64,000 nt of DNA. Source: Tubiluchus corallicola (Eukaryota; Priapulida; Priapulimorpha; Priapulimorphida; Tubiluchidae). The position numbers and the translations under genes were made by a program. The notes beneath the pieces are model-generated. The model was not told the DNA's origin, made no database searches, and saw nothing but the letters and a program-made list of their open reading frames with translations. The stretch lies in contig JAQGDQ010000382.1 of NCBI GenBank assembly GCA_030141605.1, forward strand, positions 92,001-156,000. The letters run 5' to 3'. This document shows, in pieces, positions 39,501 to 47,369 of this stretch (the first letter of the stretch is position 1; each line of letters begins with the position of its first letter).

Positions 39501-42500
39501 TGGGCCACTACCTTTGTTAATATCTAGTTTAACTAAGATTTTAAATATTTCATTTGTGGTAATGGTGAAAAACGAAAAAGTTGTGTTAGTATTTAATTTC
39601 ATTTTTAATTTTGAAATTATGTTGTTGTAGTTACTATTACGATTAGATGGCCAGCAGAAATTTCCCAAATTAATGAAAGTAGCATTAAGAGCATTTGCAA
39701 TGTCTTTAGTTTTCTTTATTACTTTATTGTCAATTATAAGTTCCATGATATGGGTTTGCTTGTTTTTATATCTGTTAATGACGTTATTAATTATTTCCCA
39801 TTTATCTTTAGAAGACGTCGCATTATTACACTGTTGCTGTATATATTTGTTTTTTAAAGATTTGTTTAGATTATTAAATGAATTTCTCGCTTTTTTATAA
39901 TTATTAGAATTATGTTTAGATTTGGTAGTTGTCCACAATTTATTTAAGCATTGTTTCGTTGTTCTTAGTGAATCCAGTTCTTGAGTAGTCCATGGACTTT
40001 TAGTATTTCGCTTACGTTCGGGTTGAGCAAAAGTTTTTATACGTTTACAGGGGGCGTGCAAATTAAGACAGTATTCAATATTATTTGTAATAAGTTCAAC
40101 TTGGGCATCAATATTAGTAGTGTAATAGATTTCTTTCCAACTCATTTTAGCTAAATCGGCAAGAAAATGTGTCTTATTGAATTGTCTGTAGTCTCTTATA
40201 AGTTTGTATGATTGATTAGAGTCAAAATTTGATGAGGGGGATTTTTGATCCGCTATAATAATAAAATTATGATCTGAATAATCACAAGGGCAGCTGTCGT
40301 GGGACACAAATTTTGTGTTGTCATTTGAGATGAAGTGGTCAATTAATGTAGATAAAGTTTTAGATATTCTTGTCGGTTTGTCATTTATCAGATTGATTGG
40401 TTGAATGATTGATAAATTGACAGACTATGATTTACTGACGGAATTGTAGATACATGCACTAAAAATCTCTCAACCCATACAACACAGCCAGGGATGTTAC
40501 ATTTCCATTTTGGTTTGCTGATAATTGCCCTGTTGAAAATTATTAAGTTTCGTTCGATAACATTTTTCAATGTTTTACTAGTATTTACTCAGCTTACATC
40601 TTTTTTTTCACCTAGACGTTAATAATTGCTGAAAATTTTGTCTAAAACAGTTCAAATAAAGTGTAAATATCATTTATTTAACTTTTTCTACCATTTGTAG
40701 TATTTTTTATACGGGAATATCTCCAGTGCTCACGGCTGAAAAGGTTTAGGGTCTCAAGACACAATCAACCGAAATATCAAAGCGTAATTTCAATGAAACC
40801 AAGTCTAATTTTATAATTTATGAAATATAGGTAACAAAATATTTACAAAATAAAATTTGTCAATTTTTTTGAAGTGTCATAATCTTTAACCATAAGCATT
40901 GTTCTACCTTTTTATTAAGGATTTTTTGCCTAGTTGCTTCATTAAGCTTGTATCAGCGCAAATAAAAGCAAACAAGCCGAAACAATGTATTTTTCTTATT
41001 GCATAATATTTTTTAGTTTTGAAATTACAATGTAGTTGGTTTTGCAAAAATGACGTCGGTTCAGTTTCGTATGTTTTACAAATTTCGCATTCGGTTTGTA
41101 ATTTGAGATTCTGTAACATCCCTGACCATAGCACCAAGTTTTTAGGGCATCAGAAAGAAGATAATCAAATACATCTTATCAGTGCTGACCAAACTTCAGC
41201 AGATTTCTACTAAAGCCAATTTTCTGTCTTTTTGTCATAAAATAGCTCAACGATTAATGAATATTAGTAATATTGTAAATATAAGTTTAGTAAAAGTTTA
41301 AAGTTATGTAAAAATAAACCCTAGAGATATGAAAAATGTGTTAGAAAAATAATGCTTAGAAAAAACCCAAGGGTTGCAAACAGAAGGCAAAGAAACATAA
41401 TTTCTTGAAACCTTGCTGTTGTTTTTCAAAATCAAAACGTCCATGTAGTCACATTTAGTACTTAAACTGCAATGTAAATTGACTATCTGCTTTTTGTCAT
41501 GGAAAATTTATTCCTTAAGAAAAAGCAATTACACATATTAGACAAAGAGTTACTTTCTAAACTTAATGAGATGAGCCTAGTTTAAGAAATGCTAAATACC
41601 AAGAAAGATGCAATCCTTCTGAGGTGTGTTTAATCTAAAGATACCTTCTCAAAATCGGCCAAGCAAGACATCAAACCTCATTCTTTCTGTTTTTTTTGAT
41701 TGTCAAAAGTTTGCTGAATGAATGTAACAAGTGGCTTTACAGTCAAAGGGGTTTATTCTACCAGGTGTGAAAGCTAGTAAAAACATCTAAAACACGTGTT
41801 TCCCTTGGCTAAAACTTATTGTCATAATTAAAAACAGAAACCCAAGCAGGCAAAAATCCAAAAACAATTTTATCGTCAACCAGCTTCTCTCTCTTGAAAT
41901 TCAGCTATTTTCAACTGTGATGCAAAAGACCGACCTCACAACAGGGTAACATTTGAAGCTAAGCTGGCTGCTTCAATCTAGAAAGTGCCAAGAACCTATT
42001 GCTGGAATTACTGTAAGCACAGGCCTGCTGAAAACATAAATTCTCTAAAATCAATACATTGTGTTAGTTGGAACTAAACCATGGCAGTGATAGCCATAGA
42101 ACAGCCATCTTAAAGTGAAGCCATACTAAAACTACTCCACGTGTGAAGCCAGGTCACAGTTGCAAGAGAATTAGATTTACTTTTACTAACAACAGGCAAC
42201 TACAAATATCGATTAGCTATAGCTATGAATGCATAATGACTTACAAATATTTAGTTATTATATCGTTATTCACAGAGCTCTGGACAGCTAAGTGCAAAAC
42301 TTGCAAATTGATATTAAACTGGTTGTTAGTGGTACAGATTTTCAATTGCACTTTAAGTAAATTGAAAGCCATAAGACTTTTGTCTGAACTGAAGAGCTCT
42401 GCTGAAAAGTCTTATGTCTTTCAATTTAGTTACTGTATGACTGCATAGACCTGTGCACTGTGTAATAAATGCTGAAACTTTACCATCATGGTCTTAGTAT

Positions 42501-42949
42501 TATTTAAAGCATTATTGAAATTGACATTAATAACTGGCCCTATTGTTGTAGTTAACGTATTTTAAAAAAAATTCGACTCAGCATAAACCTTCTCAGTAAA
42601 TATGACTCAAACTAATTTTCCAGTTCACAGTTTAAATAGGTTTCGCTCTTAAACTTGTTCTACTTGAACGTTTCACTAAACTTTAAGAAGTTTCATTTTT
42701 TTGAGCAGTCGTATTGTCTTATGAAATACATATCGTTAACAAAACATTTATACATCATTTTCTATACTTATCTAACCAAATGCCTATTTAGATATGTGCA
42801 GTGGAGCCACTTTTATTGGATAATTCAAATTTTTTTTGTTTGCAGGTGTCTTTTTGTTGTTTGGCATGAGGTAATTTCTAATAATTTTGGGGTTTGCATG
42901 TAATTTGCAGATTTAGTATTTTGTGTGTGTGTGTGTGTGCGTGCGTGTG

Positions 42950-42982
<33 letters not shown>

Positions 42983-45900
42983 CGTGTGTGCGTGCGTGCG
43001 TGTGTGTGCATGTATAGTAACTTGTTTTTAGTATGTTATACGGCAGTTTTATATAACACTGAAAATAAATGGTGAATTGAATTGAATTGCAAATTGAAAC
43101 TTTTTCACAGGGTGGCGAATAAAGAATACAATCACAATTCAATGAATACATTCCAAAATCACATAACGAGCTGTCAATTTGTCGAATCATTGTCAACTAG
43201 TCAGCATCTCATTTCGATCCATCATCACTTATAATAAAGATGTTCAAACTGCAAAGATTACGTTTAAGATGCTTTTAGATAAAAGCGATAAGTACCTTTT
43301 ACATCGAGCAGTAACAGTACCAGAGTAGAATAGAATAGAACAGTAATGCTTCTTTGGATATCATAAATACAAGTAACAACAACTGTCAAATATAACTTGT
43401 GAGACGGAATCACAGAAAGGCTATACAGTCATCGCTGCTGTCACCACATGTTAAGGTGGCTAATGCTACTGTGCACATTTATAAAGAAAAATTCGATATG
43501 AAAAAAATCGTAACAGTTGCATACTTAACAAAACTTAACTAAAAGAAATTTCAAGCAAAACAAAATCATAAGAAATCAAAATAACATCAACACAAAAAAA
43601 GCAAATGAAAACGTAATTGCAACAATAAATGCAAGCAATGAAAAAAAATAAGCAACTAAGATACCTTCCCCTTTCAATAGTTTACAAGTTAGATAATATT
43701 GTACCAGATATAAAGCACACAGAAGAAACAGAGAGACAAAAGCAGCTTTTGCCTATTAATACTATTTCTGAGATTTCAGAAAGTCAATAAGCATTGCAAA
43801 GTAGAAAAAACTTAGCTACTAAACACGGTTTAGCTACTTATGTTCGAATCATCAAAAACAAAAAAAAGGCAAACTTAGTAACTTTACGTCAAGTTTGGTT
43901 TGCACTACTTGGACACTACTTTACGGCAGTGGTTTGCAGAAAATTCAAGCTCCAATGTCTTGTACATGTCAAACAATTAACTTCTACCTAAACCAGCCAA
44001 ATACCAGTACTGTAACTCATTTAGAAATCAGTCAAAAAGACGAAACTTTTTTGGTCTCTACGACCTTTCAGATACCATTTGGTCGCAGGTTAACTGACAG
44101 TGTTAGCAACAGTTTCCAATATCTGACATGCAGGCACTGTTGCCAGTCTAAGTATGCACGGCTGAAAATGTACGTAAAGGAAAAACCAACGAAATTACAC
44201 CTGTTTTAACCTTTCATGTATGTCCATCTTTCGAACTATACCTTCCCCAATGCTTTACAGGTTAGATAATTTTGTGCAATCTAGGTCCTAAAACTGGATC
44301 CCGTTTCCACTAAACAGTATTCTCTACTCACCATGCATAGCAACTACATCCTCAGCATTTCAACTTCAGAAATTTTTTAGCCTGGTTCAAAATGTTAGTG
44401 CATGAATTGAGCCAGTCCCCTGATAAACCCCTGCATGCATTCAATACTCTATTAAATGCATCTAATAGCACAAGTGACAAACCGGGAACAAAAAAGAACA
44501 CTTACTATAAATTTAAGTGATTTATCTTCAAGACTGTGCACTTGAACATCCCACAACATAGGTACTTCTGCTGAATTCAACAGGATAAGCAGAGGATTCG
44601 CCAAGACATCAGACCAGCCTTCACCGACAATGGTCAGTTTAGCAGAAGCAGCTACAGCACTAGCAATCTCTGACGTGCGTAAAACGTTAACGATGTATAC
44701 TCCATGTCCTGAAGATGACGAGAGTGCGGAGCAGCCGTGCACAGGTACAGACTCTTTGTTGTACACGGATATGTAGAGGGACTTCAATGGCTGGATATCA
44801 CATCTGCTTTCACCACTGCCGGATGCTGCAATTAAACACAGACTTTTTATCTGCACTATGAAAGAAGAACCACACTGCAAATTATACATAGAATTCTACT
44901 TTCCAGTTAAACCTGTTGGTTTAGTACATACGGGAATAAACTACTGAACATTGCAACAGATTTTAGGGGAGACTGAAGGTAAACAATCGACTTGACTTAC
45001 ATACGATTACAATTTCATATCGTTATTGGATCATGATAATTACCAGAACAAGCTATCATTACTGTCATTGTACAGGTACTTTAGCTTCGCATCAACGTGG
45101 ATTTATTAAGCGAAGCATACTGTATTACACGTATTAATCATAATATATGTATGTCTAAAATCGCACAGGTTTATCAAAGGTCTAAACTGCACATAAAAAA
45201 ATAAATAAAAAACAGAATTTACCAAAATATAAAAATTCTGGAACTTAACTCCATACCACGTCACTTTATTAATATGCCAATCCTCATAGTGATATATTAT
45301 GCTTTAGTGTATCCATACTTACAGTACTGTGTGCAGGCTGGGGAAAAACTAAGCAATACATACTACAACCACTTACCACCTTACAAAACAAAATTGCTAA
45401 ATTAATTACATTCTCTCATTACAAAGCAAATGCTACACCTTCGTATAAACAGTTAGATATACTAAAAGTTTGCGATATATACAGTTTGGAACTCTTTAAG
45501 TTTATGTACAAGTATAAAACAGGCACTTTGCCAGGTATATATAAGAACTATTTTTTAAAAATAAACGAAGTCCATTCATACTCGACGAGATCCTCAAAAA
45601 AAGGTTTCTACTTTCAAAATAGGTACAAGACTCAATATGGCTTGAATTCTCTACACCATAATGGTGTCAAACTTTTTAATAGTCTCCCTCATGAAATCTT
45701 AGCATGCCAAACATTGCACACTGCAGTTAAAAAATTTCGCCTCTATTTAATCGGCAACTATTCAGTTAATTAATGGATTTAGGAAAAAAAAATTTAATCT
45801 TAGTTTCGAAATCTCTTAGTTATCTTTCGGTTCGACATCTATTTCACTGAATATTCACATAGTCTAGAAAAAAAGATTCAGCATTATCCTTATTGTTTAT

Positions 45901-46630
45901 CGCTGACCTACTTTCATTATTTTTACTGGAGTTATATTTTGTTCCATGTATCTGTAATTGACGTAACTTCGATATTGCTTTAGTTTTTTTTTTTATATTG
46001 TTTCTTATGTTGGGTTGAGTTCTTGATTTATATGTAATTATTAGTTTTGTTTTTAATGAGTTTAAATTTTCCGTTTTGTTTGCTAATTTAAATCTTGCCT
46101 CTTCTCATAGCCAAACTTATTTACTGTTTCTAAATTTAATCTTATTTGAACTTGTTGCCTCAATTATTTTCATTTTATTTATTTTTATTTATTTTGTTAA
46201 GTTGCTGATTATTTTCATTTGTACATACCTTACTTGACAGGTCATTTAATTTTCTTTAGTTTGAATAGGGGTGGTTGACTTGGTGACCCTTGGTCTTTTC
46301 GCCACAACGTCTCTTTTCCGTCTTTATTTCAGTTTTTACCTTTTGTTTATGCTTATTTTGTAAAATTCAGAGACAAATAAATTTTTTACTTACTTACCAT
46401 ATAAGGCTCAATGTAATCGTTTTGTCACAACAAACAATAGATAATGATTGTCATTATAAAAAGATTCACATTTTCTTGATAATGCACATATAAGCAATAG
46501 TGGCAATGTAATTTCGCACGCTCTAAGTTTAATTCATCAAAGTAACTATAAAGCAGGACTTACCTAATACAGAGCACCCATGCAGTAGATGTATAAACCA
46601 CACTAGAGGCACACGACTGGTGCTACCCAT
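18409..46630 (-). CDS. TGFBR3: Betaglycan/endoglin-like TGF-beta co-receptor gene, exons 1-14
   Basis: Fourteen exons, each with GT/AG boundaries and compatible phase, join to about 752 residues: signal peptide, orphan domain (exons 2-7), ZP-N (exons 8-9), ZP-C (exons 10-13) and transmembrane helix (exon 14). In vertebrates this family is the type III receptor, which binds TGF-beta superfamily ligands at the cell surface and presents them to signalling receptors; ligand binding here is inferred. The order and spacing follow human betaglycan (851 aa). One gene similar to both betaglycan and endoglin suggests a pre-duplication form. The introns hold a same-strand LINE (intron 2), plus-strand LINE pieces (introns 1 and 3), a hAT remnant and MITEs (intron 3), a TTAGGG-like array (intron 4), minisatellites (introns 5 and 8) and a foldback (intron 13). 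The C-terminus is not established. Confidence 0.9.
18961..19615. mobile_element. 655-bp foldback palindrome (intron 13)
   Basis: The left arm (AATCACATTACCCTCTCC at 18961) is matched in reverse by the right arm ending GGAGAGGGTAATGTGATT (19615). Arms of about 315 bp pair almost throughout, around a loop near 19280-19310. TTAA lies within a base or two of each end, as for piggyBac-type targets. No coding capacity. Transcribed through, it would form a very long hairpin. Confidence 0.88.
20065..20188 (-). CDS. TGFBR3: Exon 13: end of ZP-C and stalk
   Basis: Acceptor TTAG, donor GTATTT; phase 0 in, phase 1 out. Begins CADLGSYC, the last ZP-C cysteine pair, then a stalk (NADSFSGIVWGPIHFSNMMQ). 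No RxxR furin-type site is visible, so release would need another protease. Confidence 0.88.
20189..21847. other. TGFBR3: Intron 12
   Basis: 1.66 kb, AT-rich, no transposon or repeat recognised. The open frames at 20640 and 21038 lack support. Confidence 0.6.
21848..22025 (-). CDS. TGFBR3: Exon 12: ZP-C core
   Basis: Acceptor ACAG, donor GTATGA; phase 2 in, phase 0 out. Encodes RCPVDDTVELIN, then KFKLTLSPYWMPGSATVYLH and CQVSVCNPGNN. The F/YLHCxVxVC signature is diagnostic of ZP-C domains, and the same position in betaglycan reads LFLQCELTLC. An N-glycosylation sequon (NNS) follows. Confidence 0.93.
22123..22213 (-). CDS. TGFBR3: Exon 11: ZP-C
   Basis: Acceptor GCAG, donor GTAAAA; phase 1 in, phase 2 out. 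GSRLGAVTQECWLSHADD, then DRRYIIRKR. Betaglycan has FAIQTCFISPYSNP and YTIIENICP here, so the first ZP-C cysteine and the following strand align. Confidence 0.9.
22214..23523. other. TGFBR3: Intron 10
   Basis: 1.3 kb. Holds a short degenerate repeat of TTACTAATTATAGCTG-like units at about 22515-22600; nothing else recognised. Confidence 0.6.
23524..23638 (-). CDS. TGFBR3: Exon 10: ZP-C start
   Basis: Acceptor ATAG, donor GTTTGT; phase 0 in, phase 1 out. AGLFELHVYNELESINLLET followed by EDVAEVFVEVTTSEG. This aligns with betaglycan NMELYNTDLFL and HVYVEVSVT. Confidence 0.9.
24130..24415 (+). repeat. GA-rich (GAGA)n tract, intron 9
   Basis: About 285 bp of almost pure purine with (AG)n and GGGAGG runs. 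The long frames on both strands (Arg/Glu-rich, Ser/Leu-rich) are artefacts of the composition. Confidence 0.9.
24596..24742 (-). CDS. TGFBR3: Exon 9: ZP-N end and ZP linker
   Basis: Acceptor ACAG, donor GTTAGA; phase 0 both sides (49 codons). IVLRWPRDVAVPAKFMSNEW, then STMQVSFDNYCKISLLKPEM. The cysteine supplies the fourth ZP-N cysteine position. It lacks the long acidic glycosaminoglycan-bearing insert seen here in vertebrate betaglycan. Confidence 0.88.
24772..25200 (+). repeat. 28-29 bp minisatellite element (intron 8), copy 1
   Basis: About 12 tandem units of the type GTTAAACAATGCACTGAAATATTATTAT (variants in several bases), preceded by a unique flank with GTTTTCAACAGCTTAT and GGTTGCTTGTTAAA. 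The same flank and repeat occur inverted at 36600-36965. Confidence 0.9.
25780..26010 (-). CDS. TGFBR3: Exon 8: ZP-N domain
   Basis: Acceptor CTCAG, donor GTTTGT; phase 0 both sides (77 codons). Contains VCSLELMVFALRK, RDCGATENQTHYVLSATVGS and CGMQEL. In betaglycan the same module reads CDNEKMIVAVEKDSF, then NGTHFVLESPLNGCG, so the cysteine pattern and the THxVL strand match. One sequon (NQT). Confidence 0.93.
26160..26459. mobile_element. MITE, about 300 bp (intron 7)
   Basis: The left CAGGTAATCGTCGACTTACAAC and right end, read inverted, TAGGTAGTTGTCTACTTACGAC form an imperfect inverted repeat of about 23 bp. No transposase; interior frames are short. Confidence 0.6.
26460..27539. other. 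TGFBR3: Remainder of intron 7
   Basis: No gene or repeat recognised between the MITE and exon 7. Confidence 0.55.
27540..27679 (-). CDS. TGFBR3: Exon 7: orphan-to-ZP linker
   Basis: Acceptor ATAG, donor GTAATG; phase 1 in, phase 0 out. Begins DVLRHLVSGSSAF, aligning with betaglycan ELRILLDPGALPAL, then runs into a Ser/Thr/Pro-rich linker (EQSSTVRTSPRPVISLP). The SGSS is a conceivable but unproven glycosaminoglycan site. Confidence 0.85.
28195..28265 (+). repeat. 12-bp (GAGTCGGAGTCA) repeat, intron 6
   Basis: Five to six imperfect copies, with a related GGAGTCGG word also at 27795-27880 nearby. Confidence 0.85.
28882..29098 (-). CDS. TGFBR3: Exon 6: orphan domain part 2
   Basis: Acceptor TTCAG, donor GTACTC (non-ideal but phase-correct); phase 0 in, phase 1 out. 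EQLPTSGLTEWIFNQYGTLR, then SYALVQEANTFHVLVKER. Betaglycan has IPSTQGNLVKWALDNGYSPI and TSYTMAPVANRFHLRLE here. That repeated layout (W...GY..ITSYT) marks the second half of the duplicated orphan-domain fold. Confidence 0.9.
29341..29511. repeat. 86-bp tandem duplication, intron 5
   Basis: Two nearly identical copies beginning TTTGCAACAAGTAATGC (29341 and 29427), differing at about three positions, which indicates a recent duplication. Confidence 0.92.
29703..30455. repeat. 73-bp minisatellite, about 10-11 copies, intron 5
   Basis: The unit starts TGTCAACCAGTGGCTGGCAA and contains AGGAATGATGGCTGGCACC and CATAAGCCCAAATCAC. The period is 73 (starts 29703, 29776, 29849), with some 71-bp copies that lost two bases. 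The last copy is diverged. Neighbouring units differ by few bases, so homogenisation is recent. Confidence 0.95.
31199..31373 (-). CDS. TGFBR3: Exon 5: orphan domain
   Basis: Acceptor TTCAG, donor GTAAGT; phase 2 in, phase 0 out. EVYAIQLLRVSPSSSLTVEL, then VVLVLMGPPNTSQWNVLTSG. Betaglycan aligns as EVHIIELITPNS, then LILILKCKKSVNWVIKSFDV. One sequon (NTS). Confidence 0.9.
31596..32390 (+). repeat. Degenerate TTAGGG-like array (intron 4)
   Basis: About 800 bp of GGGTTAGGGTTA with variants GGGTTAATGTCA, GGGTTAGAGTTG and GGTTAGTGTTGGATTA recurring in a higher-order order. Pure telomeric stretches are short. The G-rich strand is the plus strand. Confidence 0.95.
32472..32589 (-). CDS. TGFBR3: Exon 4: orphan domain
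   Basis: Acceptor TTCAG, donor GTATGT; phase 1 in, phase 2 out. DPSAVETCLLTETSRPGNIE, then VASLQSVNHLGCDSDLQMER. The two cysteines match betaglycan KCNIGKNFLSLNY and AAEGC, between the two halves of the orphan domain. Confidence 0.9.
32719..33117. mobile_element. hAT-like MITE, copy 1 (intron 3)
   Basis: Ends TAGGCATGAGCAT and ATGCTCACCCCTA are inverted repeats of the hAT style (TAGNG...). The interior (TTCAAACAAATTATTAGT, AAGTAACATGCAT) is homologous to the inverted copy at 51010-51389. The flanking 8-bp target duplication is degenerate at best (CTGCTTAG, CTGCCCAC). Confidence 0.72.
33190..34050 (+). mobile_element. LINE 3' end with zinc knuckle and (CTA)n tail (intron 3)
   Basis: 5'-truncated. 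Frames at 33202-33467 (RALTYAAETWLTSDFG, then LEALYDKVLKVLLGVKYSSP) are RT C-terminal sequence. 33505-33912 ends with CNICEDEVQDEQHVVTRC, a C-x2-C...H-x4-C knuckle typical of some LINE ORF2 C-termini. The 3' end is a (CTA)n tail at 34021-34047. At least one frameshift. Oriented against the receptor gene. Confidence 0.8.
34765..35173 (-). mobile_element. hAT transposon remnant with hATC dimerisation domain (intron 3)
   Basis: Terminal inverted repeats CAGGGCCGTAGTCGGC (34765) and GCCGACTACGGCCTTG (35158-35173) are flanked by direct CACTA on both sides. The minus-strand frame 35104-34922 encodes FSALRRVKTYLRSTMTQTRL, then NNLMTLHVHMD. This is the C-terminal dimerisation region of hAT transposases (normally FS.L+R+K.YLR..M...RL). 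The rest of the transposase is gone. Near the right end there is a GGCCGGACCGG palindromic cluster. Confidence 0.85.
35614..36140. mobile_element. piggyBac-like MITE with TTAA duplication (intron 3)
   Basis: Inverted ends AGGAAAACTGGA and TCCAGTTTTCCT, with extended similarity (ATTGT.TA). Flanked by TTAA at 35610-35613 and 36141-36144, the piggyBac target site. It is 527 bp, non-coding, and ends 47 bp downstream of the exon 3 donor. Confidence 0.78.
36188..36374 (-). CDS. TGFBR3: Exon 3: orphan domain part 1
   Basis: Acceptor ACAG, donor GTATGT; phase 0 in, phase 1 out. VSNGSRVSIHSEENVKVTHK, then LPKESAQLVDWMSERNRHVT and SLTEIELRQPRLEM. Betaglycan reads VSEGSVVQFSSANFSLTAET, then HLLNWARKEYGAVTSFTELK, a clear colinear match. 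Confidence 0.93.
36600..36965 (-). repeat. 28-29 bp minisatellite element (intron 2), copy 2
   Basis: About ten units of CATAATAATATTTCAGTGCATTG, followed by GTTTAACAAGCAACC and ATAAGCTGTTGAAAAC. It is the reverse complement of the element at 24772-25200, including about 65 bp of non-repeat flank. Confidence 0.9.
37740..40400 (-). mobile_element. 5'-truncated LINE (intron 2), same strand as receptor
   Basis: Minus strand. The element starts within the end of the endonuclease (NDKPTRISKTLSTLIDHFIS; then CDYSDHNFII). RT domain 39069-40307: GSGPSETPMKIL, ANVTPVHKKDSSTDPVNYRP, FGFRRKHSTTDA, VVATFLDLSKAFD. After a frameshift, 38873-39106 has LQQGIPQGTLLGPLLFCLYI. The YADD catalytic box is lost at a frame break near 38873. 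C-terminal RT follows to 37972 (GVQLWNTLPSNLKQ). The 3' end is an AATAAA-containing tail and (TA)n at 37738-37762. Dead copy. Confidence 0.88.
40401..42920. other. TGFBR3: Intron 2, middle part
   Basis: No gene recognised. A 23-bp-arm hairpin lies at 42359-42427 (AAATTGAAAGCCATAAGAC and its inverse). Open frames at 40904, 42143 and 42655 have no homology or splice support. Confidence 0.5.
42921..43012. repeat. (TG)n microsatellite, intron 2
   Basis: About 90 bp of TG with CGTG interruptions. Confidence 0.97.
43013..44505. other. TGFBR3: Intron 2, proximal part
   Basis: AT-rich and A-rich (43490-43660). The plus-strand frames at 43794 and 43895 are not recognisable as genes. Confidence 0.5.
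44506..44825 (-). CDS. TGFBR3: Exon 2: N-terminus of orphan domain
   Basis: Acceptor TGCAG, donor GTAAGT; phase 1 in, phase 0 out. Begins ASGSGESRCDIQPL just after the predicted signal-peptide cleavage, then VPVHGCSALSSSSGHGVYIV, MLWDVQVHSLEDKSLKFI. Betaglycan has SGCASRGTTGLPQEVHVLNL and LVWHLKTE here. SGSGE at the mature N-terminus could accept glycosaminoglycan, which is inference only. Confidence 0.9.
45190..46395 (+). mobile_element. 5'-truncated LINE 3' end (intron 1)
   Basis: Plus strand, opposite to the receptor. Upstream frames carry VIYYALVYPYLQYCVQAGEK. 45486-45773 encodes ELFKFMYKYKTGTLPGIYKN, then GLNSLHHNGVKLFNSLPHEI, the RT C-terminus. The roughly 600-bp 3' UTR has the GGGTGGTTGACTTGG...CTTTTCGCC block (46268-46302) and ends AATAAATTTTTTACTTACTTAC. 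It is the best partner for the broken copy at 1025-2290. Confidence 0.85.
46564..46630 (-). CDS. TGFBR3: Exon 1: start codon and signal peptide
   Basis: ATG at 46628-46630; ATG at 46637 is out, because it meets a stop after four codons. MGSTSRVPLVWFIHLLHGCS, then VLG, with donor GTAAGT at 46558-46563; leaves in phase 1 and joins exon 2 to give VLG-ASGSGE. This is a typical short signal peptide. No CpG-rich or clear core promoter is visible upstream. TATATA runs near 46826-46840 are too far and too generic to call. Confidence 0.82.
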
Positions 46631-47369
46631 AGCCCATCTGTAGATAAGAAAGCCATTAAAGGCTTTCTGTTAACATGTAGACAAAGTTATATCCAGAGAA
46701 AATAGCAATTACCCTGCAAAGAAGTCAAAATTCTTACCTTAACCTGAAAAAAGATTTAGCTCTACAATGTTATATGTCTAAGCTAAATCTGAAAATGATG
46801 TACATTCAGCACTATAATATTACATATATATACACGTATATATGATTATTCGTGTAATCAGTATAGCTGATTGGCGTAATGGAAATTTCCTTCATACCAA
46901 AAGAGAGCTTATGATTATATCACTCAAACACTGGCAAAGCCTTGTAGCTTGTAGGTTATCAGCTTGCATAATCATGCAGTGCTCTCTGACAAAAGTTTTT
47001 AGTTATCAGATCAAAGTCACAATCTTTTCACTACGTGTTGTTGTAGAAAAATACACGTCTCTGACTGAAACAGATTGAACACTCAAATAAAATGGTTCCA
47101 GGGGTTCCACTGCCTGCACTTACAGAATAGAGAATTAATGCTTCCAATCTTATAAAGACTGTAGTTAAGTTAAGAATAACATTAATTGATATTTTTGAGA
47201 ACCGGAATTTTGAAGGAAATTTAAAGACCAAGAAAAGGCATACACTAAAGAAGAATCTAATACAATCATTAGGGGTATGATTCCACTGAAATTGCCATTT
47301 ATGAAATATAGTTTTTTGTATCTATACTAACACATTACAAGTAAAAGAATAGTATTCAATTCTTATCTG
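46631..47369. other. Upstream of receptor gene
   Basis: Probable 5' UTR and promoter region by position. No motif I can defend; open frames on both strands are short. Confidence 0.4.

Noticed and set aside
43794-44209. Overlapping plus-strand frames in intron 2
   Set aside because: No motif, no homology, strand opposite to the gene; consistent with chance open frames.
46635-46637. Upstream ATG as receptor start
   Set aside because: Its frame stops after four codons; the ATG at 46628-46630 opens directly into a signal peptide.
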